This document shows positions 37,311-49,086 of a stretch of 64,000 bases of DNA, piece by piece. Numbering within the stretch: position 1 is the stretch's first letter; each line of letters opens with the position of its first letter. Source of the DNA: Malachius bipustulatus (lineage: Eukaryota > Arthropoda > Insecta > Coleoptera > Melyridae); the NCBI GenBank assembly GCA_910589415.1, contig OU342630.1, positions 63,112,186 to 63,176,185 on the forward strand, written 5' to 3'. The position numbers and the translations under genes were made by a program. Below the pieces are notes generated by a model. It saw only the letters and a program-made list of their open reading frames with translations. It searched no databases and had not been told where the DNA came from.

Positions 37311-37676
37311 TTTTTTTAATACTAATAAAAAAGTACTATATAAAATACTACTTTATTCCTTCGCGGCGTAGCAATTTTAGAGACCTTTCGCTGCGGCTTA
37401 CTGCACTTTTCGTGATCCGGCACCTCGGCAGTTGAAGTTCGTATCTCTCGAAGTAGTGACTGGTTCTCTCTATTCTTTTCACTTACTTTGACTCACTTTG
37501 CTTCATTCGGATCAATAGTTTTCTTTTATTCGTGTTACAAACTGTACTCTCCTCTCCCATAACTTCATCTCAATCATTTCAACCCAAAGTTTCCGAGTCC
37601 GAGGTTAACCAAAGGTAGCAAAGTAACAGCTTACTGCCAGGTCAGTAGATGCCAAGTCATCAGTTATCTTAAATCT

Positions 37677-39235
37677 ACAGTAGTGTGTTAGCAGCGGCAC
37701 GATGCACATCGTTGCCGGACTGCGATATAGTAGTCGTATAGTATGAACAAACCGAATAATTTAAATGTAAAAGGATAAAAATATAACTGAAATGAGTAGC
37801 AAGTGTAGTGTGTGTACAAAGGAGGTTGAAAGTGGAGAGCAAGGTTGGAATTGTGGATTATGTAGAAAACCAGTACACAAAGTGTGTATGAATATTTCAG
37901 ACAATGAATGCAAGGTACTGAAGAAAAGTACTGCACTTTGGTTTATTTGTCAACCCTGTAGAAATGATTATAAAATTTACAAACAAAGGATTTTAGAAGG
38001 CGGATTGGACATGATAGTTCAATTCATTTACAAAATGAATGCAAAAATGCAAGAACAGGCGGCAGAACAAAAGGTATTAGCAAATAATATAGATAAGATA
38101 GTAAAAAAGTTGGAAGATAAAAAGGAGAAGATATCATATAAGGATGCAATTAAGGAAACAATCACACTTGTGATTATTAAACCTAAAAATGAGATAAATA
38201 AAAATGAAGTTAAAAAGGAACATGAAAAAATTGAAAAGGAATTGAGGGATACTGTTGATCCTGTCTCCAACAAAGTGAAAAGCATAAAGAAAACAAAAGG
38301 TGGTGCTATTATAGTAAATTGTGAAACAAAACAGGATGGCGAAAATCTCAAAGCAGAAGTTGGTAAGAAGATGACAGATTATAAAGCAGATATGATTGAG
38401 AAGGTAAAAAGAAGAATAAAAATATGTGGACTGAGTGAAGTAAATGAAGACGAAGAAATAATCAGTCAAATTAAACAACAGAACAACTATGTGAGTCAAA
38501 TAAAGATAGTTAAATTGTTAGAAACAAAGAAAAAGAGATACTGGGACTTGATTGCAGAAGTGGATGAGTCATCGTTCAAGCAGATAATGGAGATGCAAAA
38601 AATTAACATTGGTTGGGATCGCTGTTATGTTTACGAGCACGTATATATAAAGCGATGCTTCAATTGTGGGGGATACAATCATAAAAAAGAAGAATGTAAA
38701 AATAGAATGGCGTGTTTTAGATGCAGCGGAGAACATTTATCAAAAGACTGCGAAAAAAAGAAGAAATGTATCAATTGTGTTGAGGTGAATAGAAAATTGA
38801 ATTTGAATATGGATGTAAGTCATGATGTTTTTGATGTAAATTGTGGTGTATACAAGAAGAAAATAGAACAGAAAAAGAAGAAAATGGTGAATATTTGGTA
38901 GAAATCAATGGACAAGTGAAAGTAGGACACTATCAGATTGTTGCATTGTTGATAAACATTACACATAAGTATAGGTATGAAATGGATATTGTAAACAACA
39001 ATAACGATAATAAAATTACTGACCACGCGATTTTAGACATAAACATAGGTATTGAGAATAAAAATAAAACATGATAGTGCAAAATAAGCAAAAAGAAATA
39101 ATTAGCTAGTATAGGAAAAAAATGTATACGAAAGTAGGTTGATTTAATGTAGATTTAATTAACTATTATATTATAGTATTATAGTTATAAAGAATGTAAT
39201 ATTCTTCAAAAATAAACATTATTATTATTATTACA
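37677..39235 (+). mobile_element. Non-LTR retrotransposon with intact ORF1 and no ORF2
   Basis: A GC-richer leader with no good open frame precedes ORF1, and the 3' end runs into aaaataaac(att)n at about 39213-39232, the simple-repeat tail typical of jockey/I-type elements. Between the ORF1 stop and the tail there are only about 330 bp, where an ORF2 of about 2.5-3 kb would normally lie. The exact 5' boundary is uncertain (the leader could begin as early as 37320), and I could not identify a target duplication. Confidence 0.75.
37792..38901 (+). CDS. ORF1 (gag-like) protein of a non-LTR retrotransposon: PHD finger + three zinc knuckles
   Basis: This is the one long intact reading frame in the window (369 residues, ATG start). 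Residues 5-56 form a PHD-type zinc finger with ligands C5, C8, C21, C24, H29, C32, C53 and C56. Residues about 70-150 are rich in K, E and Q and look like a coiled coil. A lysine-rich central region, which by family analogy may fold like an RNA-recognition motif, precedes three knuckles near the C-terminus: CX2CX4HX4C (289-302), CX2CX3HX4C (308-320) and a long CX2CX14HX6C (326-351) followed by a basic tail. In CR1-like and jockey-like elements such ORF1 proteins bind the element RNA and form the ribonucleoprotein used for reverse transcription; PHD fingers are known in ORF1 of CR1-like elements. No ORF2 follows. It is not a host gene as far as I can see, although an intact frame leaves that open. 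Confidence 0.88.
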   Translation: MSSKCSVCTKEVESGEQGWNCGLCRKPVHKVCMNISDNECKVLKKSTALWFICQPCRNDYKIYKQRILEGGLDMIVQFIYKMNAKMQEQAAEQKVLANNIDKIVKKLEDKKEKISYKDAIKETITLVIIKPKNEINKNEVKKEHEKIEKELRDTVDPVSNKVKSIKKTKGGAIIVNCETKQDGENLKAEVGKKMTDYKADMIEKVKRRIKICGLSEVNEDEEIISQIKQQNNYVSQIKIVKLLETKKKRYWDLIAEVDESSFKQIMEMQKINIGWDRCYVYEHVYIKRCFNCGGYNHKKEECKNRMACFRCSGEHLSKDCEKKKKCINCVEVNRKLNLNMDVSHDVFDVNCGVYKKKIEQKKKKMVNIW

Positions 39236-42200
39236 GTCAAATTTTTTTGTCACCGTAGATATTAAGCTTGAGGCTCATAATTCGATTTCCCGCCAGCCTG
39301 TTTGGTATCTATCCATAACAGTAGGGCAAATTGTTCGCATTCTGTCACTTTCTTGTACTGTAAATGTAGTGTTATCTGTTTCTAACAGCCATCATCCGCA
39401 GGGAATCATTTTTCATTGCAGGAAAAAAAGTGGTGAGCTTTTCGTAATCAAAACCGCTTTTTTATGCTTGGACTTACCGAGCATTGTCGATGGTGTGAGT
39501 AGTGAAATTATGGTTTCAGAGGTTTTGCAGTTAGGCAAATCTATGTGATTGAAATCTACATAAATTGAAAAAAGTTGCTTAGTAACAAAAACCAACATAT
39601 TCGGCAATGAACTACGCGAGAAAACCAAATTCGTTTCTGCATTCGATGCAATCCACACATGTACCTAGTTGATATCGCTGAAACACAAAAGCGTGTTGCA
39701 ATAAAAAGAGATTTTTCAATATTTTGCATTTTCGCTTTGATAACGTATCCCAGAATTTACGATTTCGAATTTTATTACAAACGGGTCCTGTTTTACATAA
39801 TAATATACATTACACGTATGACGTGAACTATGGAGTTGTAATTTTTAACAGAGTGTGCTAGATTTCCGATTGCAATGATAAACGTGAGGGTGATTTCATG
39901 ATTTGGCTGTGGTGATTTGATTCACGGACAGACAAGCGACAATTCTCCATGCTGCATTCTGTGGTTATTGAACTCTGGATGCATAGCAATTTTCAATTAT
40001 TATGGCGATCGGGAAATCGGCCTATACATGGAAACGTGCATGCACGTATGGTGGTTTTAGTCTGTCATAACTCTAAGCTATTTACAGTGGACACTAATTT
40101 TGAATCTTAATTGACGAGCAATGAATATTGAACAGAATACTACAATGTTAACTGTCATAATTTTCTACAGGTACCTATTTATTGTCCCACATTTCAGAAA
40201 AGTGCAAAAATATTAATTAAAAATCTAAATTAAAATTTAAAGCGGAAATATTTTTTTCTGCTAAGATTTTATTTGCAGATCTAGGAGACCTACAGTCACT
40301 TGTTTTATTCAGTTCACGAAGCTATGAAACTCCCATAGGGAGGAGGGGGCAAAAAATGTCCATCGTAGTCAACTATTAGAAAGCAACCTTATCGAGTAGA
40401 TTTTTCTGGAAGTTGTATTACCAAGAGGTGAGATGAGACTAAGAGACTGTGAGGACTGAAAGAAGAACGCTGTAGCCCTCTCTATTCGCTCCTTTTTAAA
40501 TTTTGAATAAAGATGCCAATAGAAAAATGTGCGAGCAGAGGGTGCATCCCCTCTCGCTCCGTTCGGGTACGTTCAAATTCCTTTGAACCCGAAGCGGAAC
40601 AGTGGGGATCTTAAAAGAAAGTTACAGATTTTTCCAGTGATCGTCTAGATCAATAATGTTTTCAAAAAAAAAAAATTCCAAAAAGTTTCAAAAAAGTCTT
40701 GACCTGCCCTACGCTGTGATTATTTTTAAAGTTCAGGTCACAAAAAGACTAAAATAAAAGACACACTAATAATTAACAGTTTATTGGAATTAATTCCAAT
40801 TAAATTAAATTTCCAGGAATTGATAATAATGTATCGTGAGATTATATACTTAAAATTAGGATTCTTCAACTTATCCACTAAACATTACACATAACATCAA
40901 AAAGAAATATCATTATTCATTTTAAAATTAAATTATAGTCTATAAAAGACCACAATATAACCTTCAATAGGCATTCACCAAAATTTACACATCTAACCTT
41001 ACTTAATTTTGCCAAATAACTGCTTTACAAAATTAAAATTTACTTTACTAATAAAAAAAAAACAATTATACCGGCTTGGTATAAACAAGTTTAGCAATAT
41101 ACAAAATTGTGATATCAATTAGGTATTTTTAAATTCAATCAAAGATAACAACAATCCAATTAAAATTCGCTCCCATAACGTCATTTGGTCTTAGATGTTC
41201 TTCATTTTAGGAGAACATAAGACTTATTATTATAAACACAATAAGGTAGGTACCTTTGGATTCAAAATAGCTGTTCCGGTTGAAAACTGAGTGAAATAAA
41301 GGCTCCAAAAGCAGGATGAAGAACAAAGCTTCCTCCTTCCACCATTGATGATGTCAGACCACCATCATCGGTCCAGACCCATAAAAACTGGCTTCGCTTT
41401 TCCAAAGGACGCCATCCATCTGAACTCATTTACATAGACGAAACCGAACTCAGGAACTGGAACTGAGTTACCCTAACGGGATCCTCAAATAGACTCAAGT
41501 CCGAACTAATAGCATAGCTTGAAACTAGAGCTAGAACTGCAACTAAAGCCTGGAGCTAGAACTAGAGCTAGAGCTAGAGCCCTGTACATTAAAAAATATT
41601 TACTATCTGAAATTTACTAAACGCCATCTTTAATTTTTACCGAAATGAATCCTGTTATCCAAGTCGGGCTTCTCTAAAATCCATTTTCTGCTTCAATTTC
41701 AAAATCACCTAATCGAGAACAACATAGAACATTAGCTTTGCTAAATAACTCTCAAACAACAACTTCATACCTGAGTTTAAACAAACCACTACACGAAACA
41801 ATTAACTAAATAATTCACTTTACTGACTTAATGCTCACATCACCAGTATCTCAAAAGGAAAGAACGACAGGACCAATCTCGTCGAGTTCTCGACCTCAGA
41901 ACTCCCCTCCATCTAATCGATACATCTACCCATCTTCCTTTACTCTACTGCTCTGACATCGCCCTTCTGACTGGCAGATGGCAGACGGAATCTGTCAGAC
42001 TCATCATTCGACCTCGCTACAATGACTCAGAATATAAAACCAGCGGCCTGTTACTATTCTAAAATTCATTCGAAACAGAGGTGGAAAAGCGCACGCTACA
42101 ACGCAGGTACATCTATGCAGGAATCATATATGTTTGATTTTTCAGATAAATTTATCTGTTAAGTAGGTCTGTGGTCTGTAAGTAGTCCGTAGTCTTCAAT

Positions 42201-42927
42201 TTTTCCTGTATTTAGCATACTGCGCCATTTTACAAATGGCTATCTAGAATGTAGAGTTCAAAAGTTATTTCCATATTAGCTGAGGTTGATTTATAAAAAA
42301 TTCTTAAGCCTGGTGTTAATAAGATTTGCTTTTCTTGTAGTTGTATTGAATTTCTTTAGATATCCTAACAAAATAAGAATGGAAATCATGATAATGAAGA
42401 ATTAGTCAAATGGAAAAAGTATGTCATCATTTTATTAATTCCCATTGCTGTTCAATCCAATTTCCAATAATTAATAAAAGTGATACTACGCATTTTCTAT
42501 TTTTACTCTTTACACCAGTGAAACCAGGCCACGTAACGTTTGTTCAGAACTCGGACATCCTCGAAAATACGCAAGGATCGTAATCTAATTTTCCATTTAC
42601 GCAGGTACCTTTTTTATAAATATTCTGCAAGTTTAAAAAAATTATAAAATTTTCATAGCGCTTTTTGCATTCTGTTGATAACTGTGATATTTCAGCTTCA
42701 TATCCAATTACTTAGTAGTTAGAAACCACAAAATGAGTGTGTATGTTGTCCCGAAAGTGGAAATGAATTTGGTTTGTTTTGACAACCGTCAAAAGTGGGA
42801 AAGTTTCTGTTCGTTTGTTGTAAAGCAAACAGGACAATATCGACTTAGCAAAACCATTTAAACTGCTTTACTAAATTCAAGCGTGGCTAAACATCCTCTT
42901 TTGATAAAGAGCGCCCAAGTCAACCTA
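39236..42927. other. Intergenic DNA with simple repeats
   Basis: No gene recognised. A short GAGCTA/GAACTA repeat lies at about 41523-41582. Near 40530-40605 are small hairpins (gaggg-tgcat-cccctc; gttcgggt with acccgaa). A TATA-like ctcagaatataaaacc near 42028 is followed by no recognisable exon. Confidence 0.5.
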
Positions 42928-42929
42928 TA

Positions 42930-43833
42930 CAGGCTGTCCCATTTTAATGACCCACCCTGGATAACTTTTGTCAGTGACCTTGAATCAAAAATTGTTTGGT
43001 ACAAAAGTTGTACAACTTGGAGGGGGACATTCGATGGCACTAATACTTCTGACCTTGGGTACAAGGTTCAAGGTCATTCAAGGTCAACTTTGATTTTTTA
43101 AATGGAACTTCCTATTTTCGACATCGGAAATCGATTGCGTGTGAAAAAATATGAGACTTTTGTCTGAAACTTTTTTTCTGAAAACGCAAATTTTCTCAAT
43201 TAATTTAGCCTTCAAAATTTAAAATTTTTTAATTTTCAAATTTTCAACTCGAGAATGGTGAGGTTTAGAAGAGAACCACAAGTTAGAATTTTCATCTGGA
43301 AAATTTTAATTATTCCTTTGGTACAAGCAGCTCAAAATTAACAATTTTCCATCACGAAAAGTTTAATTTTTCATTCGGTACCTACAAATAGCTCAAAATT
43401 ACGGAAAATTCTGTTCTCAGCGCCTGTGTTCAAGAAAATTCGTCACGGTTCCTTGCGCAAATCCAAGCACTTTTTGTATCTTGCGGATTTTCCTAGAAAG
43501 CTACCATTCTCGAGTTAAAAATTCACAAAGCTTAAAAATTTTTAATTTTGGCAGCTGCATAAGTCGATTAAATTTGCGTTTTCAGAAAAAAAGTTTCAAA
43601 CAAAAGTCTCATATTTTTTCACGCGAAATCGATTGCCGATGTCAAAAATAGGAAGTTCCATTAAAAAAAACAAAGTTGACCTTGAATGACCTTGAAGCTT
43701 GTACCCAAGGTCAAAAGTATTAGTGCCATCGAATGTCCCCCTCCAAGTTGTACAACTTTTGTACCAAACAATTTTTGATTCAAGGTCACTGACAAAAGTT
43801 ATCCGGGGTGGGACATTAAAATGGGACACCCTG
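42930..43833. mobile_element. 904-bp foldback MITE, CAGGCTGTCCC/CAGGGTGTCCC ends, TA flanks
   Basis: Left end ta-caggctgtcccattttaat and right end attaaaatgggacaccctg-ta are reverse complements. The arms are about 260 bp each (42930-43190 and 43571-43833), about 90 percent alike by eye, and include cagtgaccttgaatcaaaaa and acttggagggggacattcga. The unpaired centre is AT-rich. The near-symmetric arms produce mirrored open frames on both strands that are not genes. A Tc1/mariner-type non-autonomous element is the simplest reading. Confidence 0.88.
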
Positions 43834-43835
43834 TA

Positions 43836-46800
43836 TATCATTTCTGACTTCCAACTAGTTACTTATCTTCGATTTCTGGCTGTATGAAATGCACGTGAAA
43901 TGTGTTGGTGATGGTGATATTGGCTGAATTACTGGAACAAGGCGGACGGTTTGCTGGGCTAGTGTCGAGCTTACTGACAGCGACTCCGCTTCCAGGGGAT
44001 GGAAAAAAATTGTCTCCAGGAAAAGTATGAGCTAGCAGGTGGACGAAGTTATTCACGGCAAGATGGACGAAGTCAGTGATGTAGGTGAAGGCTATAAAAG
44101 CATGGTACAATCACTGAATGTGATTCATTTTATTAATTACAAGAGCCGGGTATTATGAACTATAATTCAACACCTATGAATAATAACCTGCATAATTCAT
44201 CCAAAAAGCTCTAATAATTGGAATATTATTCAATAAGAGTAGAAAAAATAATCATTTCTCGTTTTTTTGGCCTTCAAAATCAAGCTAATAATATGATTAG
44301 AGAGAATATTAATCACTACTTGTTGCTTCCAATCTTCAATTTATATTTTGTGAGTGAAATTTTCAAGAAGTAATAGCACATAATTTTGGAAATCTAGTAA
44401 GGGGTGCTTCTGCAGTTTCAGACTCAAGAGAAAAAGTATAAAAGGTAAGACACCAAAGAGAAGTCTATTTAAAGTTTTAATAGCACTATGGGCTTATATT
44501 TCACACCCGGGACATAATTGCAGAGTTATACCGGTAATCTATTCACTCTCGCAGAATAAATTACCTTCGGTCATCCGGCTTTAAAATAATGAAGAGGTGA
44601 AGGTGTGGCGGCATTATGTTTATACAGGGCGACTCCCTACAGGCAGCCCGTTATTATACCCTGGGATAATCTCCAGCGCGCTAAGTGGTTGATATCGGTC
44701 ATTAACTAATGGTGTATGCACTACTAAATTATCCATCTAATGATCCGTGTATATAGTGGAGGATCCAGAGCTTTACAAATTACGCTACTTATCAACGCTA
44801 GACTGGAACCCGGTAGCACTAGCACTAGCACTAGCACTGGCACTAGAGCATCCACCAACAAACTGTTGATTTACTTACACTTGTAGGAGTTGTGAGAGTT
44901 TAGTTATTAGGTTACTCCTATCCTTGCCAGAAGGTACTTTATATGCGGATAACTAATATTAATACTCTGTCAACGATTGGACGTGATGCTTTCTCGTCGT
45001 CTTCCTCATTTCTCTAATTTTCAGTTATACCTTCAGTTAATTAATTTTAGGCTGTAGGTGTAATTCTTAATAACATTCGAAATCAAGTGTAAGCGATATA
45101 CCTACATTTACAGTCCTTATTTAGGGAGGTCCTAGCTAGGGTGGTCATATGTAGGTACTGTTTAAACCGCTGACGTAAACAGATGCAAGCAAGTGAAAGG
45201 CGCAGTCTTATCGCCCAGAATAACGTTTCTCCTATAATCTCTTGGTTTATGTAGTATATTCCTTCATGAAATTCAATAATATTATAAAATTTTATTTTTC
45301 AATCAAATTTTATAAGAAATAGAGAAATCAGGATTACCCACCCCTAGGTTTTTGTTGTTATGGCGGAATTATTTCATTATGAGTTAAAAATTTATATCCA
45401 TTCAAACTTCTCCGTCTGCTAGACTTTTGTATGAATTTTACTCATAGATGTTGATGGTGGATATCCATATTTGAGTTTAGGTGAAATTTATTCATTCGTA
45501 AGACCTTTTTTATGAATTTTCCATCTCGTGCAGAAATATGCATGCTCGCTCTACAGATATAATATATTATTACAAGCTTGGCCATAAATATTCTTGCTGC
45601 TTAGCTACCATAAAAGCGACCATTTGCATTTAAAGAAGCAATCGTTTTATTCGATCTTTCTGAATTCACATACTTCTGACCGTATTTCGCCAGATCAGCA
45701 TGCTCAGTAATAAATCCAGCGATTACTTCCCTCATCAGTGAGATTCGATTCCCTTCCAAATTTAGACGGAGAATGCAAACCGCTGACCAGTCCGTTTTGC
45801 CTTTTAACAAAGTATAAAATTCGATTAAATCCTAACATTTCGACAACACAATGTATAAAAGCCCTATTCGATGCAAGAGCCTTCGCTTGAGAGGGTACAC
45901 CTACCTACCACCTTTCACTGAGACTATCTACCCAATTAAATTAACGAACGTTCGAAATCTCTATCTACCTTTATTGATTCGGAAAACTTTGCCTCGCTTC
46001 CAGTTTAGTTTGCATTTCTATGCGTATTTTTAAATTCAATTTTCGGTTAGTCTGTTTCAATCTTCCTTTATGTAAAGCATCCCTTTTCTCGGAAAGCGTG
46101 CTGCGGAAACTTGCATTTTTTACGACTGCTTTGGATAGATTTCTTGCGACAGTCGTTTGAAACATTTCTGAGTGACTCAGGCGATGAGTTTGAGCTGTAA
46201 AAGAACTTCATTTCCCGGTTTATGTTTTTCATATTGCTAACACATTTTTAAGATGGTATTTGGAAAATCTACCCTTCTACTCACACAAGTATTGCAAAAA
46301 TTTCATTATTTTTTATTATTATAAAGATTATCCTATTAGCAGCGTCGTTATAAAGGTTTGCTGGTAATAATGAGTGTGGAAAAAGAAATAAAATAATAAT
46401 TAATCATTTTGTTAAGCAAAACCAGCAGGTACTTGTTTCGTTCTTGAAACTACATGCTCTTGGATTGTTTTTAAACTTTTTTCTACTCTACAAACACAGC
46501 AAACATAAATAGTCCAGCCACCTGTAATAAAATTTGCAACGATAACACTGGCTCGAAACACTTCACGAAGCGATTTGCTACATGAAACCGTAAAATAACT
46601 GAACTGGATGGCAGAATAAAATGGTCCAATTTTGATGGCATTGAATACTCACTTAATATGATTGAATTCTTTTTTTGGACTTGATGTGTCGCATACAAAG
46701 CGGTATTGATTGATTACGTTCCCTGCCAAAGATCGTATACATAAAATGGAAATTTGCTACATTTGAACTTTTATCTTTGATATGTTTTATAACTTCAAAG

Positions 46801-47700
46801 ACATACGACACAGTAAATATCAATTACATTAATTTACAAATATAGAAAACAAAAATACCCTTGTAATAAATTGGAATCATGTTAAAAAAAACTTTGAAGC
46901 TTAGAAATTGAACGCACTTTGTATTGTAATCATTTTTTGAACTAAACCTGTGCCATATCATTTTATCGACCAGTGATTCATTAATTAATGTACTTTTTAC
47001 AGGTTTCTTAGTTCATAAAATGTACGATTATCATTAAGAGTGCATAAAGTAAAAACGGGTGAAATAAAGTGTCGTAGCGGTTCACTACTTAACGCTTTCC
47101 GTAATCTGACACGTGTAGTGACTACAAGCCAGTCAATGAAAACAAAGTTCAATAGTGCAAGTTCTAGAAGGGCCCGGGCGCTAGTGTACTGAGTTCTCCA
47201 CGAGATGCTGAACTACATAACCCGATGGCGCGTTTGTTGACACAATGCACGTATTAGAGAAACGTCATAGTTTATTCGCAGATCGGCAGATCTATGTAGG
47301 TACAATCACTATTTTGTGATTTGTGTCGTTTAGTTACCTGAAATGGATACCATCGTAGATGATTCAATGAATGAAATATCTTCTACACCAGAAGTAATTA
47401 TTTTTCAATCAATAGTGGCTGTACAAAATGTCATCTTTTCATCTTTTGAACATGAAACGAACTATTTGACCCCTAGAGGGGAAAAATAGTCGTTGAGAGC
47501 ATGAGACAGTAAAAGACAACAAGGGTCGTGGGTTGAGTCGCTAGTCTAAGAGGGTCAGCAATAACAAGCAGGTCAGCAGAACAACAGGTACTTTTTATTA
47601 AAATAAAATCACAGCTATTATCACAGAATCTTGACTTGAGCACGGTTAACAAGAATAAGGAACAAGAGCGTGTAGTATATCCGAATGAACTGATCGGTTA
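43836..47700. other. Intergenic DNA, no gene confirmed
   Basis: A (CACTAG)n run of four to five units is at about 44816-44850. A 69-codon minus-strand frame at 45601-45810 has balanced composition but no known relatives. At 47343 an ATG begins a short frame (MDTIVDDSMNEISSTPE) that ends at a plausible splice donor gtaatt; it could be a first exon, but no partner exon is visible. Confidence 0.45.
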
Positions 47701-47917
47701 AAACTTGGTAGGCAAAGGCACTTAGCTTCTTAGGGTCTCCGGAGCGAGGGTGGAAGTTTAGCTGGTGGTAAACTTGGTCTCAGGTACAACCAATGGGCTG
47801 CCTTCTTGTTTGAAGAGAAAACTTGCTTCCAGGAAACTTGCGTCCGTACGAAGAGGTGGATTCCTTCAAAGAGTTGATTTCGGGGGAAAATTGAGTCCGG
47901 GAGAAAATGTTGCCACC

Positions 47918-48055
47918 CAGGAAAAATCAATCCGTAGGAAAAAGAATTGCCTCCAGGAAAAAGAATTGCCTCCAGGAAAAATCAATCCGTAGGAAAAAGA
48001 ATTGCCTCCAGGAAAAAGAATTGCCTCCAGGAAAAATCAATCCGTAGGAAAAAGC
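47918..48055 (+). repeat. Compound minisatellite
   Basis: Two related words alternate: aggaaaaagaattgcctcc (19 bp) and aggaaaaatcaatccgt (17 bp). They build a higher-order unit of about 55 bp present twice, with partial copies at each end. The frame across it encodes a repetitive basic peptide of no clear meaning. Confidence 0.9.
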
Positions 48056-48439
48056 TGCAATTTCATAGGTATCAGAGACACTCTTGTATTAATGAACGGT
48101 CCGATCGAGTCTGCTTGCCAAGGGTACATAAAATTATGTCCCGTCCTCAAGATAGGTTGAGATCAAAAATGTGATTGACAAAATTTTACATGCGAAGCGA
48201 AACTCGATCAGATTTAAAACCTGTAATTAAAAATAGCATATTGTATTAACAAAATATGATCTGTATAATTCCAACACAATTAATAAAATCATTTTACGAC
48301 ACTCACCAAGCCAAAAACGTGGGCGATGTTTATAATAATTTGCGTGAAAGTTCACGACACCATTTCGCCAATAATCCCAGGTGCTAGGGTAACGATCTTC
48401 CTCTAGCGAATTCCAGGAAAGAAAAGAAAGGTGAAATCA

Positions 48440-48650
48440 CAGGTATCTGCGTACCGGATCGAACCTCGACAGTCGAGGTCGACGAGACTCGGCAGTCGAA
48501 GTCGACGAACTCGAGGCCTCCAGCCGGCTGTGTTTGCGTCGCACTGAAAACCACCACCACTCACTCACTGCGCGCGCCCGCCGTTGTCTCCGTGTCGCTG
48601 GCATTTAGCTGGTACGTACAAAGTGTACGTTACAAACAGACGAGAAGAAA
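48440..48650. promoter_or_regulatory. CpG-rich patch, possible promoter or 5' exon
   Basis: This 200-bp stretch stands out from AT-rich surroundings by many CpG steps: repeated tcgaggtcgacgag-type words at 48465-48515 and a gcgcgcgcccgccg run near 48570. A splice-donor-like aaaaaggtactaa follows at about 48650. These are features of some insect promoters and first exons, but I see no coding exon nearby and no core-promoter element that settles it. Confidence 0.3.
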
Positions 48651-48901
48651 AAGGTACTAATAGCTCCACAGAAACACTAATTAAAAGTGTTTTCTTTTAT
48701 TTTATAATAATAACTTTTCGTTCTAATTTAAGTCACTCATAGATAAAATTTTGTATGCAACATATGCATAAAGTGCCTTTTGTGACTTCTGGGATTGACG
48801 CACTCCTCTCTTGCAATATTAATCAGATAGTAAAAGTGATTTACTTACCATAGGCGCAAACGGTAAGTAAATTTTATTAATTTAGGAACTATACTAATGC
48901 T

Positions 48902-49049
48902 CATATTCACGAAGAATTCATGCCCTGAAATATCTCAAAAATAATTTTAAAAATTGGATGGAGATATACAGTTTTTTATGCATTAGAAAGAGATGGAGAG
49001 AACTGATTACGTAATTATTTAGGTAATTATTGTTTGTAAATATGCGGGC
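48902..49049. mobile_element. Copy 3 of the GCCCGTATTC MITE
   Basis: It has the same length as copy 1 (148 versus 147 bp) and the same central words: ggatggagatata, gcattagaaagagatgg and gattacgtaattatttagg. Its ends are more diverged (catattcacgaag and tttgtaaatatgcgggc). Confidence 0.75.
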
Positions 49050-49086
49050 GCGTTAGTATGCAAAAATTGAAGTATGTAAAAGTATG

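Noticed and set aside
38028..38499. Minus-strand open frames of 107 and 121 codons
   Set aside because: They are antisense shadows of the ORF1 protein coding region (K/E-rich sense gives F/L/S-rich antisense).
42858..43887. Pairs of nearly identical short frames on opposite strands
   Set aside because: They are mirror images produced by the inverted arms of the 42930-43833 foldback element.
48455..48480. Reverse-strand GGTTCGATCC, like a tRNA B box
   Set aside because: The flanking bases do not form a T stem and no A box or acceptor stem is present.
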